Positions 8,269 to 16,120 of a stretch of DNA of 64,000 nucleotides are shown here, piece after piece; the stretch's first letter is position 1; each line of letters starts with the position of its first letter. Source of the stretch: Capnocytophaga leadbetteri. Its GTDB lineage: Bacteria > Bacteroidota > Bacteroidia > Flavobacteriales > Flavobacteriaceae. The notes beneath the pieces are model-generated. The model was given only the letters and a program-made list of their open reading frames with translations, searched no databases and was not told where the DNA came from. The stretch covers positions 496,001-560,000 of the forward strand of contig NZ_QBKG01000001.1 in assembly GCF_003054025.1 (NCBI RefSeq), written 5' to 3'. The position numbers were made by a program, and so were the translations under genes.

Positions 8269-9906
8269 ATGAACACAGAAAGCATTATCAAAGAAATTCT
8301 ACCAGGGGTAGCTGCTACCTTTGACCGATTAGACCTCCCTAAAAAGCCTTATGGCAGAGATGAACTCTGGGAAGGCATCACCGATTATTTAAAAATCAAG
8401 CAACGAAAGGACAAAATAGAGTTTCATAATACACCTGAAGAATATTCGGGTAGTCCTTCTGTTACCATCAAAGACTTTGACCAGCTTCCTGATGATTTTA
8501 TAGACAATGAGTTGCTTCCTGCTTTGGAAGAACAACTTACTCAAATGTTCTTCAACCCTGAGTTTTATTATCGCTTTGAGTACAAACTTACCTTAGTGTT
8601 TGATTTTCTTTCAGCCACTGGGCATCACGCCCGCAAACAAGTGCGATTGGAACACCCCGAGCGCAAGGCAGAACTCAAAGAGCGTTTGGATACCTATGTA
8701 CAAAAGGTAATCTATGAAGCTACCGAGAAAATGAAAGAGAAGGAAGTGCATACTTTCTTTGATAAGTTCTTTGATTTTGAACTTACAGGCTATAGTGAGG
8801 ATAAGGTGGTTGAAATCCTCAATAAAGGCATAACCCTCATAGATCCTAAGTGGAAAAAGACTTTAAAAGAATATCAATGGTGCTTGCTCTACCATACACG
8901 AGAGTGGAAAGAAAAGGTTTTTATGAAACTATATTACAAGATAAAAGGAGAAGATTGGTCAAAAAAATATACACTCAAGGAAGGTTTGCAAGCAAAAGAT
9001 ATAGATAACGCCAAACTAAACCTATTTGTGGCACAAGCCCTTTGGCGTATCAAATACAAAGAATATAGCTGGGATGTAAAGTTTGCTTGTGAGGATTTAG
9101 AGCGAGCCGCTAAGGAATTAGGTTCTAAAAAAGCAGCGATGTACCTCAAAGAGGGGACAGGCATCTTGCCTAATGAGCTTATCCATTATAAGGATAGTGA
9201 AGTGGAATGTGATGCGAATGATGTTTTTGCTGAAATCAGTGTGAAAATCAAACAAGAGTCGGCTACGGCTTATGACAAAGCATTAGATTTTATCATCGCC
9301 CTGCTCAAAGCCGATTTCCCTGCCAGCTACTATATCAAGTTCAGCAGTAAAGCCTCTAAACAGTTTTTAGACATCAAAGGCATTGCAAAATCGCCTACTC
9401 ATCGCTTTTTTGCTCAAGCACTGCAATACGAGGAGTTGCGCCCTAAATTGGTAGCTTATGCTGAGGCGGCTATGAAAGAATTTCAGTGGTATAATGATGT
9501 AGAAGAAGGCGATAAAAGCTGTATGCCGGGTAGTTATGCAGTCTTTGGTTTAGGCTTGATAGGAGAGGAGTATTTCCCATTAGTTAGCAAATACTTTGAA
9601 CTGTTGGACGACGAGCACCAAATGGTACATAAATACTTTGTGAGTGCCCTTATCGACCGTTATGGGGTGAATGAAAAATCCTTACCACTTATTTGCCAAG
9701 GAATCACTTCTGCACAGTTTGATATGGTGTTTAAGAATTTGGAAAAAGAAATGGAAAAGCCAGAGAACAAGCAGTTACTCACGAACTTTCTCAAAGAAAA
9801 AGAAGCCTTCTTTATTGCTAACAAAGAACCCGGTTTCTACAAATATTACGAAGAAGATATCTATTACGCGATCTATGGCAAGCAATGGAAGAAAAAGATA
9901 AACTAA
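8269..9906 (+). CDS. DUF6138-like protein of unknown function
   Basis: 545 residues, soluble, no signal peptide or membrane segment, with many Lys/Glu helices, compatible with an alpha-solenoid. Visible segments are an N-terminal unit (ILPGVAATFDRLDLPKKPYG), a middle part with KYTLKEGLQAKDIDNAKLNL, and a C-terminal part with SYAVFGLGLIGEEYFPLVSK and VHKYFVSALIDRYGVNEKSL. I recognise it only as resembling the family named DUF6138, from memory. No catalytic motif stands out. It starts 6 bp after the YhcG-like nuclease gene and its TAA is directly followed by the tatD ATG, so translation is probably coupled to both. Confidence 0.65.
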   Translation: MNTESIIKEILPGVAATFDRLDLPKKPYGRDELWEGITDYLKIKQRKDKIEFHNTPEEYSGSPSVTIKDFDQLPDDFIDNELLPALEEQLTQMFFNPEFYYRFEYKLTLVFDFLSATGHHARKQVRLEHPERKAELKERLDTYVQKVIYEATEKMKEKEVHTFFDKFFDFELTGYSEDKVVEILNKGITLIDPKWKKTLKEYQWCLLYHTREWKEKVFMKLYYKIKGEDWSKKYTLKEGLQAKDIDNAKLNLFVAQALWRIKYKEYSWDVKFACEDLERAAKELGSKKAAMYLKEGTGILPNELIHYKDSEVECDANDVFAEISVKIKQESATAYDKALDFIIALLKADFPASYYIKFSSKASKQFLDIKGIAKSPTHRFFAQALQYEELRPKLVAYAEAAMKEFQWYNDVEEGDKSCMPGSYAVFGLGLIGEEYFPLVSKYFELLDDEHQMVHKYFVSALIDRYGVNEKSLPLICQGITSAQFDMVFKNLEKEMEKPENKQLLTNFLKEKEAFFIANKEPGFYKYYEEDIYYAIYGKQWKKKIN

Positions 9907-10668
9907 ATGATAGACACCCATACACACCTATACTCAGAAGAGTTTGATAATGATCGTGCTGCGGTGATAGCACGAGCAAAAGCAGCAGGCGTAACGCATT
10001 GCTTTATTCCTGCTATAGACAGTATTTATACTGACCGAATGTTCGCCCTAAAAAATGATTATCCTGACTATGTGTTCCTAATGAACGGTCTACACCCTTG
10101 TAATGTAAAGGAGAATTATAAAGAGGAGCTTGCTCACGTAGAAAACTTGATGCCTACCCATCACTTTTGTGCTATTGGCGAAATAGGTATTGACCTTTAT
10201 TGGGATAAAACTTTTCTCAAAGAGCAACAAGAAGCTTTTGCTTGGCAGATACAGTTAGCTAAAAAACACAAACTGCCTATTGTCATTCACTGTCGAGAGG
10301 CTTTTGAGGAAGTATTTGAGGTGTTAGAAAGTGAGAAGGGAGATGACCTCTTTGGTATCTTTCACTGCTTTACCGGCACTGAGGAGCAAGCCCACCGCGC
10401 GATAGGCTACGGACTGCATTTAGGAATAGGAGGGGTAGTAACTTTTAAGAACGGAAAGCTCGACCAATTTTTAAAAAATATAGATTTACAACATCTCGTT
10501 TTAGAAACTGATAGCCCTTATTTAGCACCAGTACCTTATCGCGGAAAGCGTAATGAAAGTGCTTATATAGTGCAAGTTATGCAAAAACTATCAGATATAT
10601 ACGCCCTGCCAGAAAGCGAAATAGAACGCATCACCAATGCCAATGCTACAAAAATATTTCATCTTTAA
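9907..10668 (+). CDS. TatD-family metal-dependent hydrolase
   Basis: 253 residues, the normal size of the TIM-barrel TatD family. Metal ligands appear in order: MIDTHTHLY (His5, His7), GEIGIDLYWD (Glu), PIVIHCRE (His), GIFHCFTG (His) and LETDSPYLAP (Asp). Characterised relatives are 3'-5' exonucleases or deoxyribonucleases linked to DNA repair and apoptotic-like DNA turnover. The start codon abuts the stop of the preceding gene. A new promoter at 10670 begins after it. Confidence 0.94.
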   Translation: MIDTHTHLYSEEFDNDRAAVIARAKAAGVTHCFIPAIDSIYTDRMFALKNDYPDYVFLMNGLHPCNVKENYKEELAHVENLMPTHHFCAIGEIGIDLYWDKTFLKEQQEAFAWQIQLAKKHKLPIVIHCREAFEEVFEVLESEKGDDLFGIFHCFTGTEEQAHRAIGYGLHLGIGGVVTFKNGKLDQFLKNIDLQHLVLETDSPYLAPVPYRGKRNESAYIVQVMQKLSDIYALPESEIERITNANATKIFHL

Positions 10669-10669
10669 G

Positions 10670-10700
10670 TTGGTGTTAATTAATATTTTTTATAACTTTG
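10670..10700 (+). promoter_or_regulatory. Promoter for the acyltransferase-asparaginase operon
   Basis: TTG at 10670-10672, a 20-nt spacer and TAACTTTG at 10693-10700 match the -33/-7 pattern. The ATG at 10732 follows after a 31-nt gap. Confidence 0.6.
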
Positions 10701-10731
10701 CTCTTCATTATGCAAAAACAAGAACGCTAAA

Positions 10732-11865
10732 ATGACCGATTATTTTAAGTCCATACGCCCTTTTTACGATAATGAGGTGCCAGAAGCCCTTAGCCAAATC
10801 AAGGATCATCACCTAATTAAGGCTATGTTGGCGTATGCTTTCCCCGAACTTTCACCTGATGAGCGTACGGCTAAACTATTGGCTTGCCAAACAGTAGCTG
10901 ACTTTCAGGTGCATATTATGCTAAGAGTGGTGGTGAAGGCTATGGAAAAGACGATTTCGGAATTTACATACGACGGATTTGACCAACTCAACTCAGAGCA
11001 AGCATACGTATTTATTTCCAACCACCGCGATATTATTCTTGATACCTCGCTGCTAAATGTAGCTTTAGATCGCCATCACCTACCGATGACAGCCTCGGCT
11101 ATGGGCGATAATCTCATCAAAAAGAAGCATCTAAAAATATTAGCGATGCTCAATCGGAATATTATCATCTACCGCAGTCTGCCTCCGCGAGAAGCCTTAG
11201 AGCATTCGCGCTTAGTGTCAGAATACATACACCACTGTATTAGCGATGAGAAACGAAATGTATGGCTTGCCCAACGAGAGGGGCGTACTAAAAATGGTGA
11301 TGACCGCACTCAGCAGGGCGTACTAAAAATGCTTACACTTAGTGCTCCCGACCATATATCGCCTTTGCAATATCTAAAAACTCTAAATGTAGTGCCTATG
11401 TCAATCTCATACGAGTTTGACCCTACTGATGCGCTAAAAATACCAGCCCTAATGGCTCAGCACTACGGACAAGAATACGTAAAATCGCCTCAAGAAGATT
11501 TTGAAAATATCTTACAAGGCTTAATAGGGCAAAAAGGCCGCGTACATATATCGGTAGGAAAACCTCTATCGGCTGAGTTAGATGCTATAGAGGCTGAGCA
11601 CCAACATATTAATAAGCAGTTGCAAGCCTTAGCGGAATGTTTAGATACCGCTATACATAAGCAGTACAAACTTTTTCCGGCTAACTATATAGCCTACGAC
11701 CTACTGCACCACACCCAGCAGTACAAAGAACAATACAACGAAAAAGAATACAGACAATTTGAACGCCGGATGAACAACCGAAGCAAATCAGACGATATAT
11801 CTCAAGAAAAATTCTTAGAGATGTACGCCAATCCTGTAAAGAACAAAATCAATGGAAACCAATAA
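10732..11865 (+). CDS. 1-acyl-glycerol-3-phosphate acyltransferase-like protein
   Basis: 377 residues. The PlsC-type H-x4-D motif is present as SNHRDIILD, followed by MTASAMGDNLIKKKHLK and the substrate-pocket region VWLAQREGRTKNGDDRTQQ, where the EGRT-like block replaces the common EGTR motif. Such enzymes transfer acyl groups to glycerolipids at the inner membrane. The protein is longer than canonical PlsC, with a 90-residue N-terminal extension and a helical C-terminus, features shared by a Bacteroidota subgroup. No transmembrane segment is obvious. Its end overlaps the asparaginase start by 14 bp, so the two are co-translated. Confidence 0.85.
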   Translation: MTDYFKSIRPFYDNEVPEALSQIKDHHLIKAMLAYAFPELSPDERTAKLLACQTVADFQVHIMLRVVVKAMEKTISEFTYDGFDQLNSEQAYVFISNHRDIILDTSLLNVALDRHHLPMTASAMGDNLIKKKHLKILAMLNRNIIIYRSLPPREALEHSRLVSEYIHHCISDEKRNVWLAQREGRTKNGDDRTQQGVLKMLTLSAPDHISPLQYLKTLNVVPMSISYEFDPTDALKIPALMAQHYGQEYVKSPQEDFENILQGLIGQKGRVHISVGKPLSAELDAIEAEHQHINKQLQALAECLDTAIHKQYKLFPANYIAYDLLHHTQQYKEQYNEKEYRQFERRMNNRSKSDDISQEKFLEMYANPVKNKINGNQ

Positions 11866-12880
11866 TTCAAAAGTACTGCTTATCTACACCGGAGGAACTA
11901 TCGGTATGATAAAGGATTACCAAACGGGAGTGCTACGCGCCTTTGAGTTTGACAATCTTTATAGCAGGATACCAGAACTCTCGCATTTAGATTGTGAGAT
12001 TTCAGTACATTCGTTTGAAAAAGTAATCGACTCATCAGATATGAACCCTCAGCATTGGGTGAGCATAGCCGAAGTGATAGAAAAAGAATACCAGCATTAT
12101 GATGGATTTGTAGTATTACACGGCAGTGATACGATGAGTTACTCTGCTTCAGCATTGAGTTTTATGCTGCAAGGGCTTGCTAAACCTGTGATATTTACTG
12201 GTTCGCAGCTTCCCATAGGCGACTTGCGTACAGATGCTAAAGAAAATCTTATCACCTCTATACAGTTGGCAGCTCTAAAAGAAAATGGTGTGTCGGTAAT
12301 ACAAGAGGTTGGACTCTATTTTGAATACAAACTCTATCGCGGCAACCGTACTACTAAGGTAAATGCTGAGCACTTTCAAGCTTTCACTTCGATGAACTAC
12401 CCAATATTAGTAGAAAGTGGGGTACATCTAAAAATAATGAAAGACAATCTGCTAAAAGGAAAAGCTAAAGACCAATTGGAAGTGTGGAAAGAATTTGAGC
12501 AGAACGTAGCTATTATTAAGATATTTCCAGGTATTACCTCTGAGTTATTAAATGCTTTTTTCAATATACCCCACTTAAAAGGAGTAGTGTTAGAAACGTA
12601 TGGCTCTGGTAATGCTCCTACATACGACTGGTTTTTAGAAGCACTAAGGACAACTATACAGAGAGGAATACCTATAATAAATGTGACGCAATGCTCAGGA
12701 GGAAGCGTAATAATGGGCAAATACGAGGCGAGTGAAGCCCTCAGACAGATGGGTATTATAGATGGAAAAGACATTACAACCGAGTCTGCCATAACAAAAT
12801 TAATGATTTTATTAAAGAAAAATATTTCTCCTAATTTGTTCAAAATCAAGTTTGAAGAGAGTTTAGCAGGTGAAATTTAG
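11852..12880 (+). CDS. ansA: Type I (cytoplasmic) L-asparaginase
   Basis: 342 residues. The first catalytic Thr is in IYTGGTIGM near the N-terminus and the second Thr/Asp pair is in VLHGSDTMSYSASAL. The middle has GSQLPIGDLRTDAKENLI, typical of the type I enzyme. The C-terminal ligand region reads INVTQCSGGSVIMGKYE. It hydrolyses asparagine to aspartate and ammonia. No signal peptide, so cytoplasmic. Translation starts inside the acyltransferase gene (14-bp overlap). The tRNA-Ser gene follows after 63 bp with its own promoter. Confidence 0.94.
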   Translation: METNNSKVLLIYTGGTIGMIKDYQTGVLRAFEFDNLYSRIPELSHLDCEISVHSFEKVIDSSDMNPQHWVSIAEVIEKEYQHYDGFVVLHGSDTMSYSASALSFMLQGLAKPVIFTGSQLPIGDLRTDAKENLITSIQLAALKENGVSVIQEVGLYFEYKLYRGNRTTKVNAEHFQAFTSMNYPILVESGVHLKIMKDNLLKGKAKDQLEVWKEFEQNVAIIKIFPGITSELLNAFFNIPHLKGVVLETYGSGNAPTYDWFLEALRTTIQRGIPIINVTQCSGGSVIMGKYEASEALRQMGIIDGKDITTESAITKLMILLKKNISPNLFKIKFEESLAGEI

Positions 12881-12899
12881 TAAAAAATTAAGAAAAAAA

Positions 12900-12931
12900 T
12901 TTGTGGGATAAAAAAATATTTTGTTACTTTG
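12900..12931 (+). promoter_or_regulatory. Promoter for tRNA-Ser
   Basis: TTTG (12900-12903), a 20-nt spacer and TTACTTTG (12924-12931, one mismatch to TAnnTTTG). The tRNA 5' end at 12944 follows by 13 nt. Confidence 0.6.
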
Positions 12932-12943
12932 GCATTCGGAAAT

Positions 12944-13031
12944 AGAGAGGTGTCCGAGTGGTTGAAGGAGTACGCCTGGAAAGTGTATATGCGCCAAAAG
13001 TGTATCGAGGGTTCGAATCCCTTCCTCTCTG
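12944..13031 (+). tRNA. tRNA-Ser (anticodon GGA)
   Basis: The acceptor arms AGAGAGG (12944-12950) and CCTCTCT (13024-13030) pair fully, with G as discriminator. The anticodon loop is CTGGAAA on a stem of TACGC/GTGTA, giving GGA, which reads UCC and UCU. The long variable arm and T-loop TTCGAAT are those of a type II serine tRNA. No CCA is encoded, so it must be added after transcription. Confidence 0.96.
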
Positions 13032-13097
13032 CTTCTCGATAGAATACAAATTTATTAAACATTAAATTATTAACTAACAATTTAAAAAATCAAACAA

Positions 13098-13829
13098 ATG
13101 AAAAAAATGTCATCTAAGCTACTTCTTGTAGCAATGTTAATTTTAAACGTGGCAATGGTTAGTGCTCAAGAAGTGGAAGAAGGAGTACAACAGTCTAAAG
13201 GCTTCCACCAAGTGTTTAAAGAGCGTTTCATCGAGGGGGGGCCTGCCTACATGGCGCCAATCCTTCTTTGCTTAATTATCGGTTTGGCAGTAGCTATCGA
13301 AAGGATTATCTACCTTAATATGGCAACTACCAATTCTAAGAAACTTATTGCCGATATAGAAAGTGCCTTAGACAGCAAAGGTATAGAAGCAGCTAAAGAA
13401 GTATGCCGCGATACTAAAGGGCCTGTTGCCTCTATTTTCTATCAAGGTCTTGACCGCTCATCAGAAGGTATTGATATGGTTGAAAAATCAGTAGTATCTT
13501 ACGGAGGTGTACAAATGGGTCAGTTAGAAAAGAACGTATCTTGGATTTCTCTCTTTATCTCTATTGCTCCGATGTTAGGGTTTATGGGTACCGTAATTGG
13601 TATGATTGAGGCGTTCGACAAAATTAGTACTGCTGGTGGTCTTGATGCTTCTCTAATTGCTGGTGATATCAAAGTGGCCTTGCTTACTACTGTATTCGGT
13701 TTGATAGTAGCGATGATTCTACAAGTGTTCTACAACTACATTATCGCTAAAATTGATGCTATCGTAAACGATATGGAAGATGCTTCTATCTCATTGATAG
13801 ACCTATTAGTAGCAAGAAAAATAAAATAA
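13098..13829 (+). CDS. MotA/TolQ/ExbB proton-channel family protein
   Basis: 243 residues. After an N-terminal hydrophobic segment ending VSAQ there are three membrane helices: PILLCLIIGLAVAIERI, then after a cytoplasmic stretch WISLFISIAPMLGFMGTVIG, and VALLTTVFGLIVAMILQVF. The APMLGFMGTVIGMI block is the ExbB/TolQ signature that lines the proton path. It should form the pentameric stator for the two ExbD/TolR proteins encoded downstream and so energise an envelope machine, probably TonB-dependent transport. The leading signal-like segment is an addition over E. coli ExbB and is common in Bacteroidota. First gene of a four-gene operon. Confidence 0.93.
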   Translation: MKKMSSKLLLVAMLILNVAMVSAQEVEEGVQQSKGFHQVFKERFIEGGPAYMAPILLCLIIGLAVAIERIIYLNMATTNSKKLIADIESALDSKGIEAAKEVCRDTKGPVASIFYQGLDRSSEGIDMVEKSVVSYGGVQMGQLEKNVSWISLFISIAPMLGFMGTVIGMIEAFDKISTAGGLDASLIAGDIKVALLTTVFGLIVAMILQVFYNYIIAKIDAIVNDMEDASISLIDLLVARKIK

Positions 13830-13855
13830 TTCACCCATTTAAAGAACTTTGAAGT

Positions 13856-14287
13856 ATGTATAAAATAGCTAAATATGCAGCAATTGGGTTAGGAGTCATT
13901 GGTGTAATTCTCTGGATAGCACTTTCACTTTCAGATAATTCAAATGATCCTAACAACGGCACTATGCAAGCATTATTTGTGCTTACCTATGTACTGTTAG
14001 CCATTGCCTTGGCAGCAGTAATTTTCTCGGCAGCGCAAAATATCTTAGCATCGCCTAAGGCACTTAAGAAAACGCTTATCTATACTGGAGCTTTCGTAGT
14101 AGTTCTCATCCTCGCTTACGTATTATCTTCAGGAGATGTAGAAGCTAACGCAAGCGAAGAGGTGAAAAAAGCGAGTGACTCAGTAAGAAAATGGACAAGC
14201 ACAGGTTTAATCGCTTTGTATATATTAGTAGCAGGAGCTATTGCAGCTCTAGTAGCCTCTAATGTAAAAAAAGCACTAATGAGATAA
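13856..14287 (+). CDS. Four-helix inner-membrane protein of the ExbBD operon, unknown function
   Basis: 143 residues with four predicted membrane helices: AAIGLGVIGVILWIALSLS, ALFVLTYVLLAIALAAVIFS, TLIYTGAFVVVLILAYVLSS and STGLIALYILVAGAIAALVA. The loop between helices 3 and 4 (DVEANASEEVKKASDSVRKW) is charged. I do not recognise a named family. It lies 26 bp after the ExbB-like gene and 6 bp before the first ExbD gene, a position that suggests an accessory membrane subunit of the same motor. This is inferred from position alone. Confidence 0.85.
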   Translation: MYKIAKYAAIGLGVIGVILWIALSLSDNSNDPNNGTMQALFVLTYVLLAIALAAVIFSAAQNILASPKALKKTLIYTGAFVVVLILAYVLSSGDVEANASEEVKKASDSVRKWTSTGLIALYILVAGAIAALVASNVKKALMR

Positions 14288-14293
14288 AAAATT

Positions 14294-14908
14294 ATGGCAA
14301 GACGTTCAATACCTGAGGTAAATGCAGGTTCAATGGCAGATATTGCCTTCCTGCTCTTGATTTTCTTCTTGGTAACAACTACCATTGAAAGCAACTCAGG
14401 AATCACTGTAAAATTACCTCCTAAACAACCAGTAGATGCACCAAAACCACCACCAGTAAAGGAGAAAAACGTATTGGTAGTGATAGTGAACAAGAATAAC
14501 CAGTTGCTTATCAATAACCAAATTAAGGAGCTTAAGGACGTAAAAACCACAGCTCTTGAGTTTTTGGATAATAATGGCGACGGTACTTGTGCACACTGTA
14601 AGGGGAAAAGAGATCCACTATCATCAGATAATCCTGATAAAGCAGTTATCTCATTGCGCAATGACCGCGAAACATCGTATAAAACGTATATAGCGGTACA
14701 AAATGAGCTCATCAAGGCTTATAATGAGTTGAGAGAGCGTGAACGTTTGCGCTTGTTCCCTAACGAGGTGCCATACGAACAAATAGAAGAGGAATTTAAC
14801 GCAGCTCGTACTTCTAAAGCGCGTAAAGAAGCGTTAGAACCTAAAATATTAAAATTGCAGGAGCTTTTCCCAAGGAAATTGCTTGAAACTGCACCTAAGA
14901 AACACTAA
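14294..14908 (+). CDS. ExbD/TolR-family biopolymer transport protein with a Cys insertion
   Basis: 204 residues, longer than E. coli ExbD (about 140). The single N-terminal membrane helix AFLLLIFFLVTTTIE is preceded by the conserved SMADI with the proton-carrying Asp. A periplasmic domain follows. The extra length comes from a mid-protein insertion starting with CAHCKG (CxxC) and a helical, Arg/Glu-rich tail (ELRERERLRLFPNEVPYEQ). The CxxC could hold a disulfide or metal in the periplasm, which is inference. It is followed after 11 bp by a second ExbD, so the two may form a heterodimer in the channel. Confidence 0.93.
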   Translation: MARRSIPEVNAGSMADIAFLLLIFFLVTTTIESNSGITVKLPPKQPVDAPKPPPVKEKNVLVVIVNKNNQLLINNQIKELKDVKTTALEFLDNNGDGTCAHCKGKRDPLSSDNPDKAVISLRNDRETSYKTYIAVQNELIKAYNELRERERLRLFPNEVPYEQIEEEFNAARTSKARKEALEPKILKLQELFPRKLLETAPKKH

Positions 14909-14919
14909 AATATAGAAGT

Positions 14920-15399
14920 ATGTCAAAATTTACAAAAAAGAAAAGTGGTGAAGTACCCGCCGTATCTACAGCATCTTTACCTGACATCATCTTTATGCTT
15001 TTGTTTTTCTTTATGACAGTAACAGAATCAAAAGATAGTGATTTGATGGTACAGAATAAGCTGCCTGTAGCAGACCAAGTACAAAAGTTAGACAAAAAAG
15101 ACCCAGTGGTATATATATATGCTGGTAAACCACTGCCTAAATATCAGTCTAAATTTGGTGCTAATGCAAAAATACAAGTAAATGATAAATTTATTGACGT
15201 ATCTGAAGTAAGCCATTACATTCTTAACTATAGAGAAGGTTTGCGTGAAGGACTACGCGATGTGTTTATCACAGCTCTAAAAGTAGATGGTGATACTAAT
15301 ATGGGGCTTGTAAGTGATATACGTGAGAAATTGCAAGACATCAATGCCTTGAAACTCAATTATATCGTACACGAAGGTTCGCCTTTGAAACAAAAATAA
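14920..15399 (+). CDS. Second ExbD/TolR-family protein
   Basis: 159 residues. An N-terminal SLPDIIFMLLFFFMTVTES contains the helix and conserved Asp of ExbD/TolR. A periplasmic domain follows (VVYIYAGKPLPKY; DTNMGLVSDIREKLQDINAL), resembling the ExbD beta-alpha fold. It lacks the CxxC insertion of the preceding paralogue. Last gene of the operon; the stem-loop at 15422-15448 ends transcription. Confidence 0.93.
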   Translation: MSKFTKKKSGEVPAVSTASLPDIIFMLLFFFMTVTESKDSDLMVQNKLPVADQVQKLDKKDPVVYIYAGKPLPKYQSKFGANAKIQVNDKFIDVSEVSHYILNYREGLREGLRDVFITALKVDGDTNMGLVSDIREKLQDINALKLNYIVHEGSPLKQK

Positions 15400-15421
15400 A
15401 AGACTTAAGTTAAACGAAAAA

Positions 15422-15454
15422 AGAGATACATATCAAATATGTGTCTCTTTTTTT
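15422..15454 (+). terminator. Intrinsic terminator of the ExbB-ExbD operon
   Basis: AGAGATACATAT (15422-15433) pairs with ATATGTGTCTCT (15437-15448), one G-U pair, loop CAA, then a T-run. The end of the T-run overlaps the -33 box of the next promoter. Confidence 0.85.
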
Positions 15455-15483
15455 GGTTGTTATTTTTTTTAGTATTACCTTTG
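15452..15483 (+). promoter_or_regulatory. Promoter for the outer-membrane barrel gene at 15514
   Basis: TTTG (15452-15455), a 20-nt spacer and TACCTTTG (15476-15483) fit the -33/-7 consensus exactly. Confidence 0.75.
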
Positions 15484-15513
15484 CCCAAATTAATAATATA
15501 ATAAATATAAAAA

Positions 15514-16011
15514 ATGAAGAAAATTTTACTTCTAGCAGGATTGCTTCTTACTGTAGCAACTGCTTCAGCACAAGCTACATTAGATAATGGTGCGTTGCAA
15601 TTAAACGCTAAATTAGGTTTTTCAGGTTGGGGAGTACCTATAACGGTAGGAGCTGACTATGGTATCGCTGATGATATTACCGTAGGAGGTGAGCTTTCAT
15701 TCCGTTCTTATAGTACTACTTATTTTAATCATTCTATTTTTGGTATCTTTGCTAATGGGAACTATCACTTCAACCGTTTATTTGAATTACCTTCTCAAGT
15801 AGGTGTATATGCAGGTTTGAGTTTAGGTTATTTTGTAGCTTCAAGTTCAAGTGACTATGTAGGGACGAGCTATTCTCAACCAGGTTGTAACTTACAAACA
15901 GGAGCACGATACTTTTTTAATAATAAATTCGGTGTGAATGCAGAAGTAGTTCTTGGTGCTATAGGCTTAACAGGAGGTGAGTTTAAAGCTGGTATTACCT
16001 ATAAATTATAA
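15514..16011 (+). CDS. Small outer-membrane beta-barrel protein
   Basis: 165 residues with an N-terminal signal peptide ending TASAQA. The mature part is a series of amphipathic strands (LNAKLGFSGWGVPITVGADYG, read as several motifs) ending GEFKAGITYKL, consistent with an eight-strand barrel of the OmpW/OmpX size class. Cys137 is the only Cys in the mature part. No enzymatic motif. It is a clear paralogue of the protein at 42721-43227, with the same order of motifs (GGEL near residue 60, a GVYAGLSLGY-type strand, a GARYFFNNKFGVNAE-type strand). Single-gene unit with its own promoter and terminator. Confidence 0.87.
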   Translation: MKKILLLAGLLLTVATASAQATLDNGALQLNAKLGFSGWGVPITVGADYGIADDITVGGELSFRSYSTTYFNHSIFGIFANGNYHFNRLFELPSQVGVYAGLSLGYFVASSSSDYVGTSYSQPGCNLQTGARYFFNNKFGVNAEVVLGAIGLTGGEFKAGITYKL

Positions 16012-16037
16012 TGTATAATCACAAGTTACTATATAAG

Positions 16038-16072
16038 ACTTTGCTAAGGTTTTACTTTAGCAAAGTTTTTTT
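16038..16072 (+). terminator. Intrinsic terminator after the outer-membrane barrel gene
   Basis: ACTTTGCTAA (16038-16047) pairs with TTAGCAAAGT around a short loop, and TTTTTTT follows. Confidence 0.88.
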
Positions 16073-16073
16073 A

Positions 16074-16103
16074 TTGCTGATAGTAGGATATTTAGTATCT
16101 TTG
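16074..16103 (+). promoter_or_regulatory. Promoter for fmt
   Basis: TTG (16074-16076), a 19-nt spacer and TATCTTTG (16096-16103) precede the start codon at 16121 by 17 nt. Confidence 0.7.
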
Positions 16104-16120
16104 CCAAAATAAGATTAATA

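Noticed and set aside
12397-12849. 150-codon open frame on the minus strand
   Set aside because: It lies opposite the asparaginase gene and matches no family; a shadow frame.
14116-14715. 199-codon open frame on the minus strand
   Set aside because: Antisense to two ExbB-ExbD operon genes, Ser/Leu-rich composition typical of a shadow.
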